A DNA stretch of 64,000 nt from Bacillus alkalicellulosilyticus (GCF_002019795.1 NZ_KV917381.1:1733210-1797209), one strand, 5' to 3'; numbered from the stretch's first letter, positions 24,991-33,674 are shown. A program made the numbers and translations. Notes: generated by a model not told the origin, from the letters alone.

Positions 24991-25694
24991 GAAGATGTCC
25001 TCCTCCTAGCTTTATGTTTTGCAAATGATGTAAATCCATTTAGCAGCACTGAGTAATCCGTAGTTTGTTCGTGAATGACCGAATGTCGTTGCACCTCAAG
25101 TTGTCCGGTTACCTTTTCTTCAAAAAAAGCTGTTACTTGCCTTACGTTATCCTTACGCCAATTATCAATTGCAGACCCGATTGTTATAAACAAGTTCGGC
25201 TTAGGTTCATGCCCAAAGGAATAATAAAATGTGACAGGTACAACTTGAAGTTCAGGGAGTTGTTTTGCTATAAACGCAGCTCCTTTTTGAAAAGTTAAAG
25301 GTCGTTTTTCAAGATGTTGTTCCTCTCCTTGAGGAAAGATCCATACCGCTTTTTTTTGTTGCAATAATTTGTTCGTATAGTCTAAGGAACTACGAAGCTC
25401 TTTGTGGGAAGTTAAAGAAATAGAATAACCACCTAACTTTTTAAAGAAAGGATACGATTGTAAGCCTTCTTCACTCATCATCGCAAAGCAATCATAGGGT
25501 ATAATCGTTTGAGAAAGATGAAAACAAATGAGCCCATCCCACCAAGAGCTATGGTTCGCGATAAACAATGTAGGCTTGTTTCTTTCAATGTCAGACGTTG
25601 AAATATAAATGTTAGAAAATGATTTTTGGAGCAACTGTTTATTGTAAACGTGAAACAATGAGCTAAACCACTTGCTCTTTTTGGCTTCAATCAT
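24987..25694 (-). CDS. PlsC-like acyltransferase (carotenoid acylation)
   Basis: 235 residues; the start at 25694 overlaps the stop of the upstream gene as ATGA. The PlsC-family motifs are seen: FIANHSSWWDG (H-x4-D, about residues 44-54), GGYSISLTSH, and WIFPQGEEQHL (FPxG-E, about 117-127). No TM helix beyond weak hydrophobic patches. In this place it is likely to acylate the sugar of the carotenoid glycoside, like CrtO or CruD in other pathways, although it is in the PlsC family rather than the staphylococcal CrtO family as far as can be seen. Confidence 0.7.
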   Translation of the reverse strand: MIEAKKSKWFSSLFHVYNKQLLQKSFSNIYISTSDIERNKPTLFIANHSSWWDGLICFHLSQTIIPYDCFAMMSEEGLQSYPFFKKLGGYSISLTSHKELRSSLDYTNKLLQQKKAVWIFPQGEEQHLEKRPLTFQKGAAFIAKQLPELQVVPVTFYYSFGHEPKPNLFITIGSAIDNWRKDNVRQVTAFFEEKVTGQLEVQRHSVIHEQTTDYSVLLNGFTSFAKHKARRRTSS

Positions 25695-26470
25695 ACTCCA
25701 GCGTCCTTTCGAATCGCAGTAACATACGCCGAAAAGAGGATGTATACAAGTGGCGCTGTGATTGCAATGGCAAGCCAAAGTTTAGCGGAAATGGCTAAAA
25801 TAACAAACATGCTAAGCATCAAACCGTAAAGAATTGCCATTCTTTGACTCCAATATGTGCTATTGTCATCATCCTGTAAAAGGTAAAAAGCAAGAACAAG
25901 ATGTAAGGCAAAAGCAACGAGGAACCAATCAACGAAATTCGAAAAAGGAATGCCGTAATAGACTCCATTCCCATCCCAAATCCAATATTCCTTAGCTACA
26001 AAAGCAACCGGGTCTAAAATTAAATCAAGGATAACAGCAGCGGATGGACCACAAAGAAGATAGACGGCTTTCTTTTTAACTCCTTTTACGTGCTGACTTA
26101 TCACTTTCGCTATTGCATGAGTTGTTGCAATCACCATTATCCAAGCAAAACCAATTGTAATCGGTACTCCAACAAGTTGTGGGCCGAAGTCTGCATTATA
26201 CGAATAATGCCCAAACAGAAATCCATAACGAACACCAGTCCATTCAGCCATCATTGTTGTTGTGAATATAAGAGCTACAACCGAAAATCCTTTTCTCATT
26301 GAATAATTTCTAATAAAATAAATAACACCAAGTATGCCAGACAAGAGTAAAAAGATAACATTAGCCCATTCTAATGAAGGTGAAACGAGATCGAACGTTA
26401 GGAGGATAACTCCACATACATACCAAAATAGAAAAAAACGAAAGATATAACGGTCAAATTGGTTTTCCAT
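25691..26470 (-). CDS. CruF-like carotenoid hydratase (multi-pass membrane)
   Basis: 259 residues with seven or eight hydrophobic segments. Key conserved-looking blocks: AEWTGVRYGFLFGHYSYNADFGPQLVGVPITIGFAW (about 73-108) and DLILDPVAFVAKEYWIWDGNGVYYGIPFSNFVDWF (about 148-182). These are the marks of the CruF/DUF422 carotenoid biosynthesis family, whose members hydrate the terminal C1-C2 double bond. A hydratase would create the hydroxyl group on which the following glycosyltransferase can act. First gene of the coupled four-gene operon, sharing its upstream region with the SDR gene. Confidence 0.8.
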   Translation of the reverse strand: MENQFDRYIFRFFLFWYVCGVILLTFDLVSPSLEWANVIFLLLSGILGVIYFIRNYSMRKGFSVVALIFTTTMMAEWTGVRYGFLFGHYSYNADFGPQLVGVPITIGFAWIMVIATTHAIAKVISQHVKGVKKKAVYLLCGPSAAVILDLILDPVAFVAKEYWIWDGNGVYYGIPFSNFVDWFLVAFALHLVLAFYLLQDDDNSTYWSQRMAILYGLMLSMFVILAISAKLWLAIAITAPLVYILFSAYVTAIRKDAGV

Positions 26471-26504
26471 GACACACCTTCTTGTTCACTTTATATTTAA
26501 TCTT

Positions 26505-26523
26505 TGTATAACTATTGTACATA
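26505..26523. promoter_or_regulatory. Shared motif in carotenoid promoter B
   Basis: TGTATAA-C-TATTGTACATA in the 77-bp region between the CruF-like gene and the SDR gene. The second half is the reverse complement of that in promoter A (TATGTACAATA). Confidence 0.4.
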
Positions 26524-26547
26524 ATAATGTTAGAGGAGGGAATACAT

Positions 26548-27294
26548 ATGCTTGAAAATTTTATTGTTGTTGTCACTGGTGGAGCGCAGGGAATTGGTAA
26601 GGGGATTGCGAGAGGGTATTGCAATCAAGGGGCGACTGTCATTATTACGGATATTGATGAAGAAAAGGGAATTGCCACAACGAAAGAATTAAATGCAAGT
26701 GAAAAAGGAACATGCGTTTTTATTCACTGTGACGTCCGAGTTTCAGAACAAATTTCTGAAACGGTGAAAACCATCGACGAGCGCTACGGAAAAATTGATG
26801 TATTAATTAATAATGCAGGTGTTTCTAGATTTACTCCAATCACCCAATTAAAACTAGAAGAATGGGAAGATGTCATCAAAACAAATTTAACCGGTCCTCT
26901 TCTTTTTGCAAAAGAAGCAGCGTTCATCATGAAGAAACAAGAAAAAGGGTCAATTGTAAACATTGCTTCAACAAGAGCAATCATGTCAGAGCCTAGTTCT
27001 GAGGCGTATGCAGCTTCAAAAGGAGGAATTGTGGCGCTAACCCACGCCTTAGCTGCTTCCCTTCAGGAAGATCGAATTCAAGTAAATGCAGTAAGTCCTG
27101 GTTGGATTGAAACAGGTGATTATGAAGGGTTACGAGAGGTTGACCACAAGCAGCATTTCGCAAAAAGAGTGGGGAAACCAGAGGACATTGCCCGTGCATG
27201 TCTCTTTTTAACTCATCCAGACAATGATTTTATTACAGGAGAAAATCTAGTGGTTGATGGCGGAATGACCCGAAAAATGATTTATGAACATTAA
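26548..27294 (+). CDS. SDR-family oxidoreductase
   Basis: 248 residues; ATG 26548 with AGAGGAGGG upstream. Classical short-chain dehydrogenase: VVVTGGAQGIGKGIA (cofactor site TGxxxGxG), INNAGVSRF (NNAG), catalytic S-Y-K with IVNIASTRA and EAYAASKGG, and the end motif ENLVVDGGMTRK. TDID after the second strand suggests NAD(H) preference. The substrate is unknown. It is divergent from the carotenoid operon and shares its regulatory region, so it may belong to the pigment pathway, but SDRs are too common to be sure. Confidence 0.85.
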   Translation: MLENFIVVVTGGAQGIGKGIARGYCNQGATVIITDIDEEKGIATTKELNASEKGTCVFIHCDVRVSEQISETVKTIDERYGKIDVLINNAGVSRFTPITQLKLEEWEDVIKTNLTGPLLFAKEAAFIMKKQEKGSIVNIASTRAIMSEPSSEAYAASKGGIVALTHALAASLQEDRIQVNAVSPGWIETGDYEGLREVDHKQHFAKRVGKPEDIARACLFLTHPDNDFITGENLVVDGGMTRKMIYEH

Positions 27295-27302
27295 AAAAGT
27301 AG

Positions 27303-27334
27303 GACCTAGCAATCAATAAATGCTAGGTCTTTTT
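27303..27334 (+). terminator. Terminator of the SDR gene
   Basis: GACCTAGCA / TGCTAGGTC stem and five Ts. Confidence 0.8.
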
Positions 27335-27390
27335 GTCCGTGTTTTTCCAGTTACTTCCCCTTACAATAAAAATAGTAAGGGGGAGTATGA

Positions 27391-29685
27391 GTGGTTACGC
27401 AAAATGTAAAGGTTAAAACAACAGTTGTGTTTCTTATTTTGGCGTATGTTTTATATTTTATATATCAGATGTTATTAGTTCTTCCTTACCCCTTGCTAGG
27501 TATTCATCTGACAAAGGACGACTCCAACTGGGCAGTTGCCCATATTCAAGCTGATGGTATTGCTGGAGAACTAGGAGTGAACAAAGGCGATATTATCACC
27601 TCAATAGATGGAGCTTCACCCGAGGAAACTCGATTGGTATCCAAGTGGTTTATTGTTGAACAAGCCAGCCAGTTTACTGTGAAGAATGCGAATGGTGAAA
27701 AAGAGATACATGTACCAATAGGAGAGAATCAGAGCTTTTATGACAAGTTATGGTTAACGATATTTTCCCTGCCATTTTTACTTATCGGCATCATAACCTA
27801 TTATCGGAAGCCGAAATTATATTTTGTGAAGACGTTTTTACTTACGAACGTAGTAGTTGCTTTTTCTCTATTGTCTGCGATTACCTCTTGTCAAGGGTAT
27901 ATCGTACCCCGAACAATTTTTTATCAAACGTTAATCTGGATTCCTTACTTCTTAGTTGTTCTTACTTCCTACTTTCCAATATACATAAACCATGACCGAA
28001 GAGTGAAGCGAACAAAGAAAATCTTTCTTGTTATCGCGCTGTCCTTTTCGTTTTTACAAGTATCATACCAAATTTCCCCTTTGTCTGAGAATTGGTTTTT
28101 ACTACTTGATAAAGGTGTAATCTTTCCATTGTTGTTAGCCTTACTCGTTTGCTCCATCTTTTTCGGATATATTGCACTGCAGTATGCGAAAAAAGTAGAA
28201 AGATACCAAGTTTGGATTTTGTCGTTTGGACTGCTGTGTAGTTTATCTCCTTTGTTTATTTTCTTTATGCTCCCAACAATTTGGCATAAATCAGAGGTCA
28301 ACACCGTTTTTACTTCTTTCTTTTTAATGGCTATGCCACTTTTTTATGGGTATGTTCTTGTCAGAAAAGGGTTGTTGTGGCGCAAATTCTATTTGCCAGA
28401 TTTATTACTTCGGTTAGCTTTTGCTGTTGGTGTGGTAGGTTGCTTTTTGCTCTTCCATGTTTTCCATGAACGGACAGGACAAACGAGTTTATTAATTATC
28501 ATGGCGTTTCTTTATATTGTTGGGTTACATTATTTTTTCCAAAACATGGTTCAATGGAGTAATCGATTGTTATTTCAACGAAAAGAAAGAATTCAGGAAA
28601 AAGAGGAAATGTTGTCTCAACTCCAACTAAATGATTATTATACAAACCTACTTAAGCACTTTATTATGAAGATGGCAGATGATTTTGATGAACGCATAAA
28701 AGCTATTTTTTGGATTCGACATGACCATTCACTGCTTATTGAAGTGAAAGATACCCCTGATTCTCGTTTAAATGGTCTTACACTAAACAAAAAAGGCGAG
28801 TTGGTGTTTTCTTCTAAAGCGAATGAGCAGCAATTTACCACTTTTCCTGTGGTGGAACAACAAACGTTAGTAGGATACGTCATTGTTGAGAAGGGTAAAG
28901 TTTCAAACTTATTTGAAGCGGATTATCTTGCTTTATTAACTTCTTATATGCAAATGGTTCATCGCCTTGTCAGCCTTCAACCTGCCTTAAACTCTCAGGT
29001 GACAACCTCGCTCATTGAGCTGAATGAGGACCAATTATTACTTGAAAGTCTTGAAGAAGAAAAAGAAAAGATTGCTGAACACCTCCATGATAATATAATT
29101 CAAAACTTAGTCTTTATTTTACGGGACGCAAAGGAAATCAAAACAAATGAACCAAAAAAAGTTCATGGTATGGTTGATAAGTTAGAGGATACATTGTTTG
29201 AGTTGCGTGATTTATGCTCTGATTTATATCCGTCCGTTGTTGAAGATATTGGTCTCAAAAGAGCGATTGATACGCTAATTCGGGAAACAAAAGCGAGACA
29301 TCATATCAAGATGGAATGTGATTATGATCGTTATGTAGATAACTCTATTCCGCTAGCTGTCACAGTTTCACTGTTTCAAATGATAAAAGAGCTACTTCAA
29401 AATGTACTGAAACATGCGCAGGCAACAACAGTCTCGATTACGATCGAAACATACAATCACACTGTTCAGGTTCGTATAAGTGACGATGGAGTAGGTTTTG
29501 ATACGTTGTCACTTCAGCACCAAATCGCAAAGGCGAAGCATTATGGCTTGCTATCAATCAAACGAAAGGTAAATGCATTACAAGGGAACTTCGATATCCT
29601 TTCCCAGCATGGTAAGGGAACAAAGGTAATGATACGCATACCTGCACAGCCGCAAGGAGGGAGAATACATGAAAAAGCAAATTAG
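27391..29685 (+). CDS. PDZ-containing NarL-type sensor histidine kinase
   Basis: 764 residues from GTG 27391 with AAGGGGGAG ahead. First TM at about 10-32; then an external PDZ-like domain (about 45-115; IAGELGVNKGDIITSIDG); then seven or more TM segments (about 120-375); a GAF-like cytosolic region; and a HisKA_3 dimerisation domain with IAEHLHDNIIQ (phospho-acceptor His566) followed by HATPase blocks ELLQNVLKHA and SDDGVGFD. The layout recalls ComP-type kinases, which also carry a PDZ domain and many TMs. Co-encoded with the response regulator (17-bp overlap) and followed by an MMPL exporter. Confidence 0.85.
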   Translation: MVTQNVKVKTTVVFLILAYVLYFIYQMLLVLPYPLLGIHLTKDDSNWAVAHIQADGIAGELGVNKGDIITSIDGASPEETRLVSKWFIVEQASQFTVKNANGEKEIHVPIGENQSFYDKLWLTIFSLPFLLIGIITYYRKPKLYFVKTFLLTNVVVAFSLLSAITSCQGYIVPRTIFYQTLIWIPYFLVVLTSYFPIYINHDRRVKRTKKIFLVIALSFSFLQVSYQISPLSENWFLLLDKGVIFPLLLALLVCSIFFGYIALQYAKKVERYQVWILSFGLLCSLSPLFIFFMLPTIWHKSEVNTVFTSFFLMAMPLFYGYVLVRKGLLWRKFYLPDLLLRLAFAVGVVGCFLLFHVFHERTGQTSLLIIMAFLYIVGLHYFFQNMVQWSNRLLFQRKERIQEKEEMLSQLQLNDYYTNLLKHFIMKMADDFDERIKAIFWIRHDHSLLIEVKDTPDSRLNGLTLNKKGELVFSSKANEQQFTTFPVVEQQTLVGYVIVEKGKVSNLFEADYLALLTSYMQMVHRLVSLQPALNSQVTTSLIELNEDQLLLESLEEEKEKIAEHLHDNIIQNLVFILRDAKEIKTNEPKKVHGMVDKLEDTLFELRDLCSDLYPSVVEDIGLKRAIDTLIRETKARHHIKMECDYDRYVDNSIPLAVTVSLFQMIKELLQNVLKHAQATTVSITIETYNHTVQVRISDDGVGFDTLSLQHQIAKAKHYGLLSIKRKVNALQGNFDILSQHGKGTKVMIRIPAQPQGGRIHEKAN

Positions 29686-30286
29686 AGTCATGTTAATCGA
29701 TGATCATCAAATGGTTCTACGTGGTTTAAAATCATGGCTTGAAGAAGATAACGACATTGCAGTGGTAGGAGTCTATCATCAAGCTAGAGAAGCATTACAA
29801 GCTATGGAGGATCTAGTACCAGATGTTGTTGTCTGTGATGTACGTATGCCAGAAATGAACGGAATGGAGCTAGCTCGAAAAGTTGTGCAAATCAATAACA
29901 ATCGGATAAAAGTGGTGTTAGTTTCTGGTTTTTATACAACGGAATACCACGTAACCGCTCTAGAAATAGGAGTGAGTGCCTTTTTACCAAAGGATTCCTC
30001 CTACTCAGAGTTTATTAACATCATTAAGCAAAGTTATTTTGGCTATAAAATGATACCATCCCACCTTGAGCAGAAAATGGAAATGAGATTAACACCGAAA
30101 GAGACGGACATCTTAAAAGGAATAGCGGCAGGAGAAACGAATGAAGAAATCTCTAAACGATTACATATGAGTCGTAGAACGGTCGAACACCACATTTCCT
30201 CTATTTTTCGCAAATTAGATGTAGATGGAAGAGTAGGTGCCGTTATTAAAGGGATTCAACACGGGATATTAGGTGATGTGATGTAA
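29669..30286 (+). CDS. NarL/FixJ-family response regulator
   Basis: 205 residues, GGAGGGAG ahead of ATG 29669. Receiver domain with DD at 11-12, phospho-acceptor Asp57 (VVVCDVRMPEMNG) and Lys in FLPKDSS; output domain with LuxR-type helix-turn-helix (LTPKETDILKGIAAGETNEEISKRL ... RTVEHHISSIFRKL). It should be phosphorylated by the kinase whose reading frame it overlaps, and may activate the exporter gene downstream, as YdfI does for ydfJ in B. subtilis. Confidence 0.9.
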   Translation: MKKQIRVMLIDDHQMVLRGLKSWLEEDNDIAVVGVYHQAREALQAMEDLVPDVVVCDVRMPEMNGMELARKVVQINNNRIKVVLVSGFYTTEYHVTALEIGVSAFLPKDSSYSEFINIIKQSYFGYKMIPSHLEQKMEMRLTPKETDILKGIAAGETNEEISKRLHMSRRTVEHHISSIFRKLDVDGRVGAVIKGIQHGILGDVM

Positions 30287-30348
30287 AGGCAGAAGTAAGA
30301 CCATCTTCTCCTTCATGTGATAATTGCGGAACTCCGCAATTAAATATA

Positions 30349-30385
30349 CGCCATGTACGGATGTGTGCCGTTCATGGTGTTTTTT
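30349..30385 (+). terminator. Terminator between regulator and exporter genes
   Basis: CGCCATGTACGG / CCGTTCATGGTG stem (small internal loop) with six Ts. A second small hairpin ATTGCGGA / TCCGCAAT precedes it near 30322-30340. The exporter therefore has its own control. Confidence 0.7.
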
Positions 30386-30426
30386 ATACTATAGCAGAGG
30401 TATAAAAAGGGTGGAGGAATGGTGAA

Positions 30427-32700
30427 GTGAAAAGTAAACTATGGTCTAATTTTTTATTTCAGTGGAGATGGATTATCGTTCTAGTGTTTATTGGACTTGT
30501 CGTCATTAGTGGGTTGGGTGGAGCAAAATTAACCCCGCTGTTGTCAGGCGGAGGTTGGGATGTAAAAGGAAGCTCTTCCTATTTAGCAAGCGAAATGATG
30601 TCTGATGGCTTTGCGGGGAGAGCCCCGACTTCATTAACGCTCGTTATTACAGATCCGACTAATGAAATTGGGACAGCAGTCTATGAAGAAAATGTAAAAG
30701 CAGTGGTCGAATATGTTGAAAGTTTAGAAGAGGTTGATTCTGTTTATTCCTGGGTTGAAGCACCTGCCCAACTAAGAGAAACAATGGAAGGCAAAGATAA
30801 CAAGACAACGATTGGTTTTGTCAGCATGAATATTGAGGAAGGCCAAGCGGTAAATTTAATGCCTGACATCCAAGAGGAACTTCATCAAAAGGGAAAAGAG
30901 GTCGGAGTTGACGCGTATTTAATCGGCGAGGCTGCAATCTGGGGCGATGTTAGTTTATATAGTCAAAAGGGATTGGTGAAAGCTGAATTGATTGTATTAC
31001 CTCTCATTTTTATTGTTCTTCTAATCGTGTTTCGAAGTGTAGTGTCCGCGATTACCCCGATGATGGTTACGGTGGTTTCTATTATCGTTAGTATGGGGAT
31101 TATTTATCTAGTAGCAAATACATTCGAACTGTCAGTGTTTGTTACGAATGCGGCGGTCATGCTAGGGCTTGGGATTGGAATTGATTACTCTTTATTTATT
31201 GTCAATCGGTTTAAGCTTGAGTTAGAACAACAAAAGGGAAAGGTAAAAGAGGCAGTCGCTGAAACATTGCGAACAGCAGGTCATACCGTGTTTTTTTCAG
31301 GTGTGACAGTCGTCGCTGCCTTGTCAGCGTTATTTTTAGTGGAACTACCTGCAATTAAAGCAATAGCGTTTGGTGCGATAACGGTTGTTATCGTTTCGGT
31401 ATTTGCTAGCTTAGTATTATTACCTACGGTTTTACTTTTATTAGGTGAGAGAATTAACAAGCTCAAAATACCGTTTCTTCCTAAACCGACAGACCGAAAC
31501 CAATCCAGATGGTATCGTTTTTCGAAGGTCATTATGAAAAGGCCAGTTTTCTTTTTGGTACTCTCTGTGATTATTCTAATGAGCTTTGCAATTCCAGTGA
31601 AAGATATGAAACTATTTAATCCGGACGGTCAAATTCTTCCACAGGAATCATTGGTAAAACAGGGACTAGATAGGTTAGAACAATCATTTGGTGTGGGGAG
31701 TATGAATGCCATTTCAATAGTCTTGGACAGTGAGGGTAGGATAACAGAAGAACAAATCACTTATATTGAGAATCTAACCGACTCGATAGAAAACCATGAA
31801 CATAGCAGCGGAGTGAATTCGATTGTATCTTTGTTTGAAGGATTTCAACCTGCCCAAATAGATGAATTAATATCAACTGATTTTAATGGTGTCCCAGAAC
31901 AAATGATACCAATGGTAGAACGGTATATTAGTGAGGACAGACAGGCGCTCGTCATTGATGTAGAGGCTAGTGTCTATGCAGCGAGTAAAGACAGCAAGGA
32001 TTTGGTTGACTATATAAAAAATAACATAAATGAAAATCCAACACCTACAGGAACCGAAGTATATGTCGGGGGACAAACTCCGCTAGGGATGGATATGGAT
32101 GAGGCTATTTATGATAGTTTACTTCCTGTTATCGCAGTTATGCTCGTGTTACTTTATATTATATTATTTTTTACGTTTAAAAGTGTATGGCTACCATTAA
32201 AAGCAATTGTAATGAATCTACTATCGGTTGCGGCGACCTATGGGATACTAGTATTTGTATTTGCGAACGGATATGGCGCAGAGCTGTTTAATGTCAGCGC
32301 AAATGGCTATATTGTCAATTTCGTTCCCGTTCTACTACTCGCACTTTTGTTTGGGCTTAGTACCGATTATGAAGTATTCCTCTTGAGTAGAGTGAAAGAA
32401 GAGTATGATAAAAATGGCGATAATGATGAAAGTGTGGCAGTTGGGCTTCATGCAACAGCACCAATCATTTCAGGAGCAGCTGTATTAATGATTGCTGTGT
32501 TTGGAGGATTTGCTTTCTCTGGCATGCTCCCTATTTCAACACTAGGTTTCGGGATGGCGGTTGCGATATTTATCGATGCCACACTTGTTCGCTTCATCTT
32601 AGTACCTGCATCAATGAAGTTAATGGGGAAATGGAACTGGTGGTTTCCCTTTGCAAAAAGTAGAGCTGAAAGTCATGCAAATAAAAAGATGGTAGGGTAG
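30427..32700 (+). CDS. MMPL/RND-family membrane transporter (YdfJ-like)
   Basis: 757 residues; GTG 30427 has GGAGGAAT at good distance. Two repeats of TM-large loop-five TMs are seen: TM1 at about 14-34, an external domain to 185, TMs to 345, then the second half with TMs at 375-395 and 555-735. GLGIGIDYSLFIVNRF (about 246-261) and FGLSTDYEVFLLSRVKEEY (about 641-659) carry the paired aspartates of the MMPL proton pathway. These pumps export lipids or amphiphilic drugs. The order kinase - regulator - MMPL equals that of ydfH-ydfI-ydfJ in B. subtilis, though this kinase is much larger. Confidence 0.88.
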   Translation: MKSKLWSNFLFQWRWIIVLVFIGLVVISGLGGAKLTPLLSGGGWDVKGSSSYLASEMMSDGFAGRAPTSLTLVITDPTNEIGTAVYEENVKAVVEYVESLEEVDSVYSWVEAPAQLRETMEGKDNKTTIGFVSMNIEEGQAVNLMPDIQEELHQKGKEVGVDAYLIGEAAIWGDVSLYSQKGLVKAELIVLPLIFIVLLIVFRSVVSAITPMMVTVVSIIVSMGIIYLVANTFELSVFVTNAAVMLGLGIGIDYSLFIVNRFKLELEQQKGKVKEAVAETLRTAGHTVFFSGVTVVAALSALFLVELPAIKAIAFGAITVVIVSVFASLVLLPTVLLLLGERINKLKIPFLPKPTDRNQSRWYRFSKVIMKRPVFFLVLSVIILMSFAIPVKDMKLFNPDGQILPQESLVKQGLDRLEQSFGVGSMNAISIVLDSEGRITEEQITYIENLTDSIENHEHSSGVNSIVSLFEGFQPAQIDELISTDFNGVPEQMIPMVERYISEDRQALVIDVEASVYAASKDSKDLVDYIKNNINENPTPTGTEVYVGGQTPLGMDMDEAIYDSLLPVIAVMLVLLYIILFFTFKSVWLPLKAIVMNLLSVAATYGILVFVFANGYGAELFNVSANGYIVNFVPVLLLALLFGLSTDYEVFLLSRVKEEYDKNGDNDESVAVGLHATAPIISGAAVLMIAVFGGFAFSGMLPISTLGFGMAVAIFIDATLVRFILVPASMKLMGKWNWWFPFAKSRAESHANKKMVG

Positions 32701-32724
32701 TGGTAGCTGGGGTAAGAAAGTATC

Positions 32725-32763
32725 GAGGGCGCAGAAAAAGTTTTTAACTTTTTCTGCGCCCTT
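32725..32763 (+). terminator. Terminator, member of a recurring hairpin family
   Basis: GGGCGCAGAAAAAGTT / AACTTTTTCTGCGCCC stem. Same core (GAAAAAGTT) as the hairpins at 40472, 43126, 47494, 52177 and 60943. Confidence 0.75.
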
Positions 32764-32916
32764 CCGTTTTACTTTTTGTTCCACCCTTTATTAGAGCCTT
32801 CCGTTGAAGAGCATAGGAACTATATATTAGTAACCAATCATTAATGAAATACAGGATTTAAGAGTAGATTATAGAATAGCTAATTTATATAACTTTTTTT
32901 GTATAAGGGGGAGCTT

Positions 32917-33327
32917 ATGTTTGATTTTCTTTCTAGCAAGGAAGATATTTTTATTTTTATCTACTGCATAATATTACTCTGGAACAATATCGATTATTTA
33001 CGAGATTATAAAAAGATTAAGGAAGAGCTTGACCAAATTTCATCCGATTCTGAATTAGATATTAATCCTAATAGTATTTCAGTTATCCTATTTAGTTTAC
33101 TATTCCGATTTTTTAGGAGCTGGTTATTTTATATCTTAGCTGTTCTTCTTACGCAAAACATACTGGTGCTTATTGTAGCTGTCGTTCTTTTTATTATCGA
33201 TTTATATCAAGCGTTATTTAAGTCAAGCGTAGAGGACGTAAAAAAATCGAAAGTGAGAAAGTATCAGACGATAGCAGAAACTGTTTTTATTTCTGGATTT
33301 GTCATTTATTACTTTTGGGTGATGTAA
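32917..33327 (+). CDS. Small membrane protein, unknown
   Basis: 136 residues; ATG 32917 with AAGGGGGAG upstream. Hydrophobic segments at about 8-25, 55-75, 78-100 and 115-135 around a polar, acidic loop (30-50). No motif recognised. It lies just upstream of the lasso-type leader peptide unit, separated by a strong promoter, so a link in immunity or export is possible but not shown. Confidence 0.55.
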   Translation: MFDFLSSKEDIFIFIYCIILLWNNIDYLRDYKKIKEELDQISSDSELDINPNSISVILFSLLFRFFRSWLFYILAVLLTQNILVLIVAVVLFIIDLYQALFKSSVEDVKKSKVRKYQTIAETVFISGFVIYYFWVM

Positions 33328-33373
33328 TTTTAGCAGTAAAGTGAACAATATGGTACAAAACGTTTATTTTGTG

Positions 33374-33402
33374 TTGACAAAGGGAAATTAATAAAATATT
33401 CT
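33374..33402 (+). promoter_or_regulatory. Strong sigma-A promoter of the leader-peptide unit
   Basis: TTGACA (33374-33379), 17 bp, TATTCT (33397-33402). The best -35/-10 pair in this part of the window. Confidence 0.7.
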
Positions 33403-33446
33403 TTATTAAGAACAATTAGTTTTTGGTTTAATTTTATTAAGAACAA
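33402..33446 (+). repeat. Direct repeat downstream of the promoter
   Basis: TTTATTAAGAACAA at 33402-33415 and again at 33433-33446, 31 bp apart (three helical turns). It starts at the -10 box and ends just before the binding site of the peptide gene; an operator or a 5'-leader control element is possible. Confidence 0.5.
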
Positions 33447-33462
33447 GCAGAGGTGATAAGGT

Positions 33463-33606
33463 ATGAAAAAGATTTGGTCACAACCGGAGTTAGAGATATT
33501 ATCTGTTGGTGAGACAATGAAGTTTTTTCCTAAAGATCCTAAACCACCAAAGGATCCTGGGAATCCAGAAGACACAATAGATCCAATAAATCCATTCGAT
33601 AGCTAA
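33463..33606 (+). CDS. RiPP-like precursor peptide with lasso-type leader
   Basis: 47 residues; ATG 33463 behind AGAGGTGATA. The first 19 residues MKKIWSQPELEILSVGETM follow the leader pattern of paeninodin-type lasso peptides (aromatic-x2-P-x-L-x2-L ... T-M with Thr at -2). The presumed core KFFPKDPKPPKDPGNPEDTI... is rich in Pro, Asp and Lys, has no Cys, and lacks an acidic residue at positions 7-9 of the core, so a normal lasso ring is unlikely. No lasso cyclase or leader peptidase gene is within reach. The next gene is an acyltransferase of the GNAT fold. A strong promoter and repeats lie upstream. Confidence 0.6.
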   Translation: MKKIWSQPELEILSVGETMKFFPKDPKPPKDPGNPEDTIDPINPFDS

Positions 33607-33608
33607 CT

Positions 33609-33643
33609 AGAAAAAGTAGAGCTAAAAAGCTCTACTTTTTCTA
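33609..33643 (+). terminator. Terminator or attenuator between peptide and acyltransferase
   Basis: AGAAAAAGTAGAGCT / AGCTCTACTTTTTCT, a 15-bp perfect stem with a short T tail; it probably gives more peptide mRNA than enzyme mRNA. Confidence 0.7.
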
Positions 33644-33674
33644 TACTTTATTTACAATGAAAGGGGTATTGGTC

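Noticed and set aside
30290-30426. Riboswitch ahead of the MMPL gene
   Set aside because: Only two simple hairpins, the second a normal terminator; no conserved aptamer blocks.
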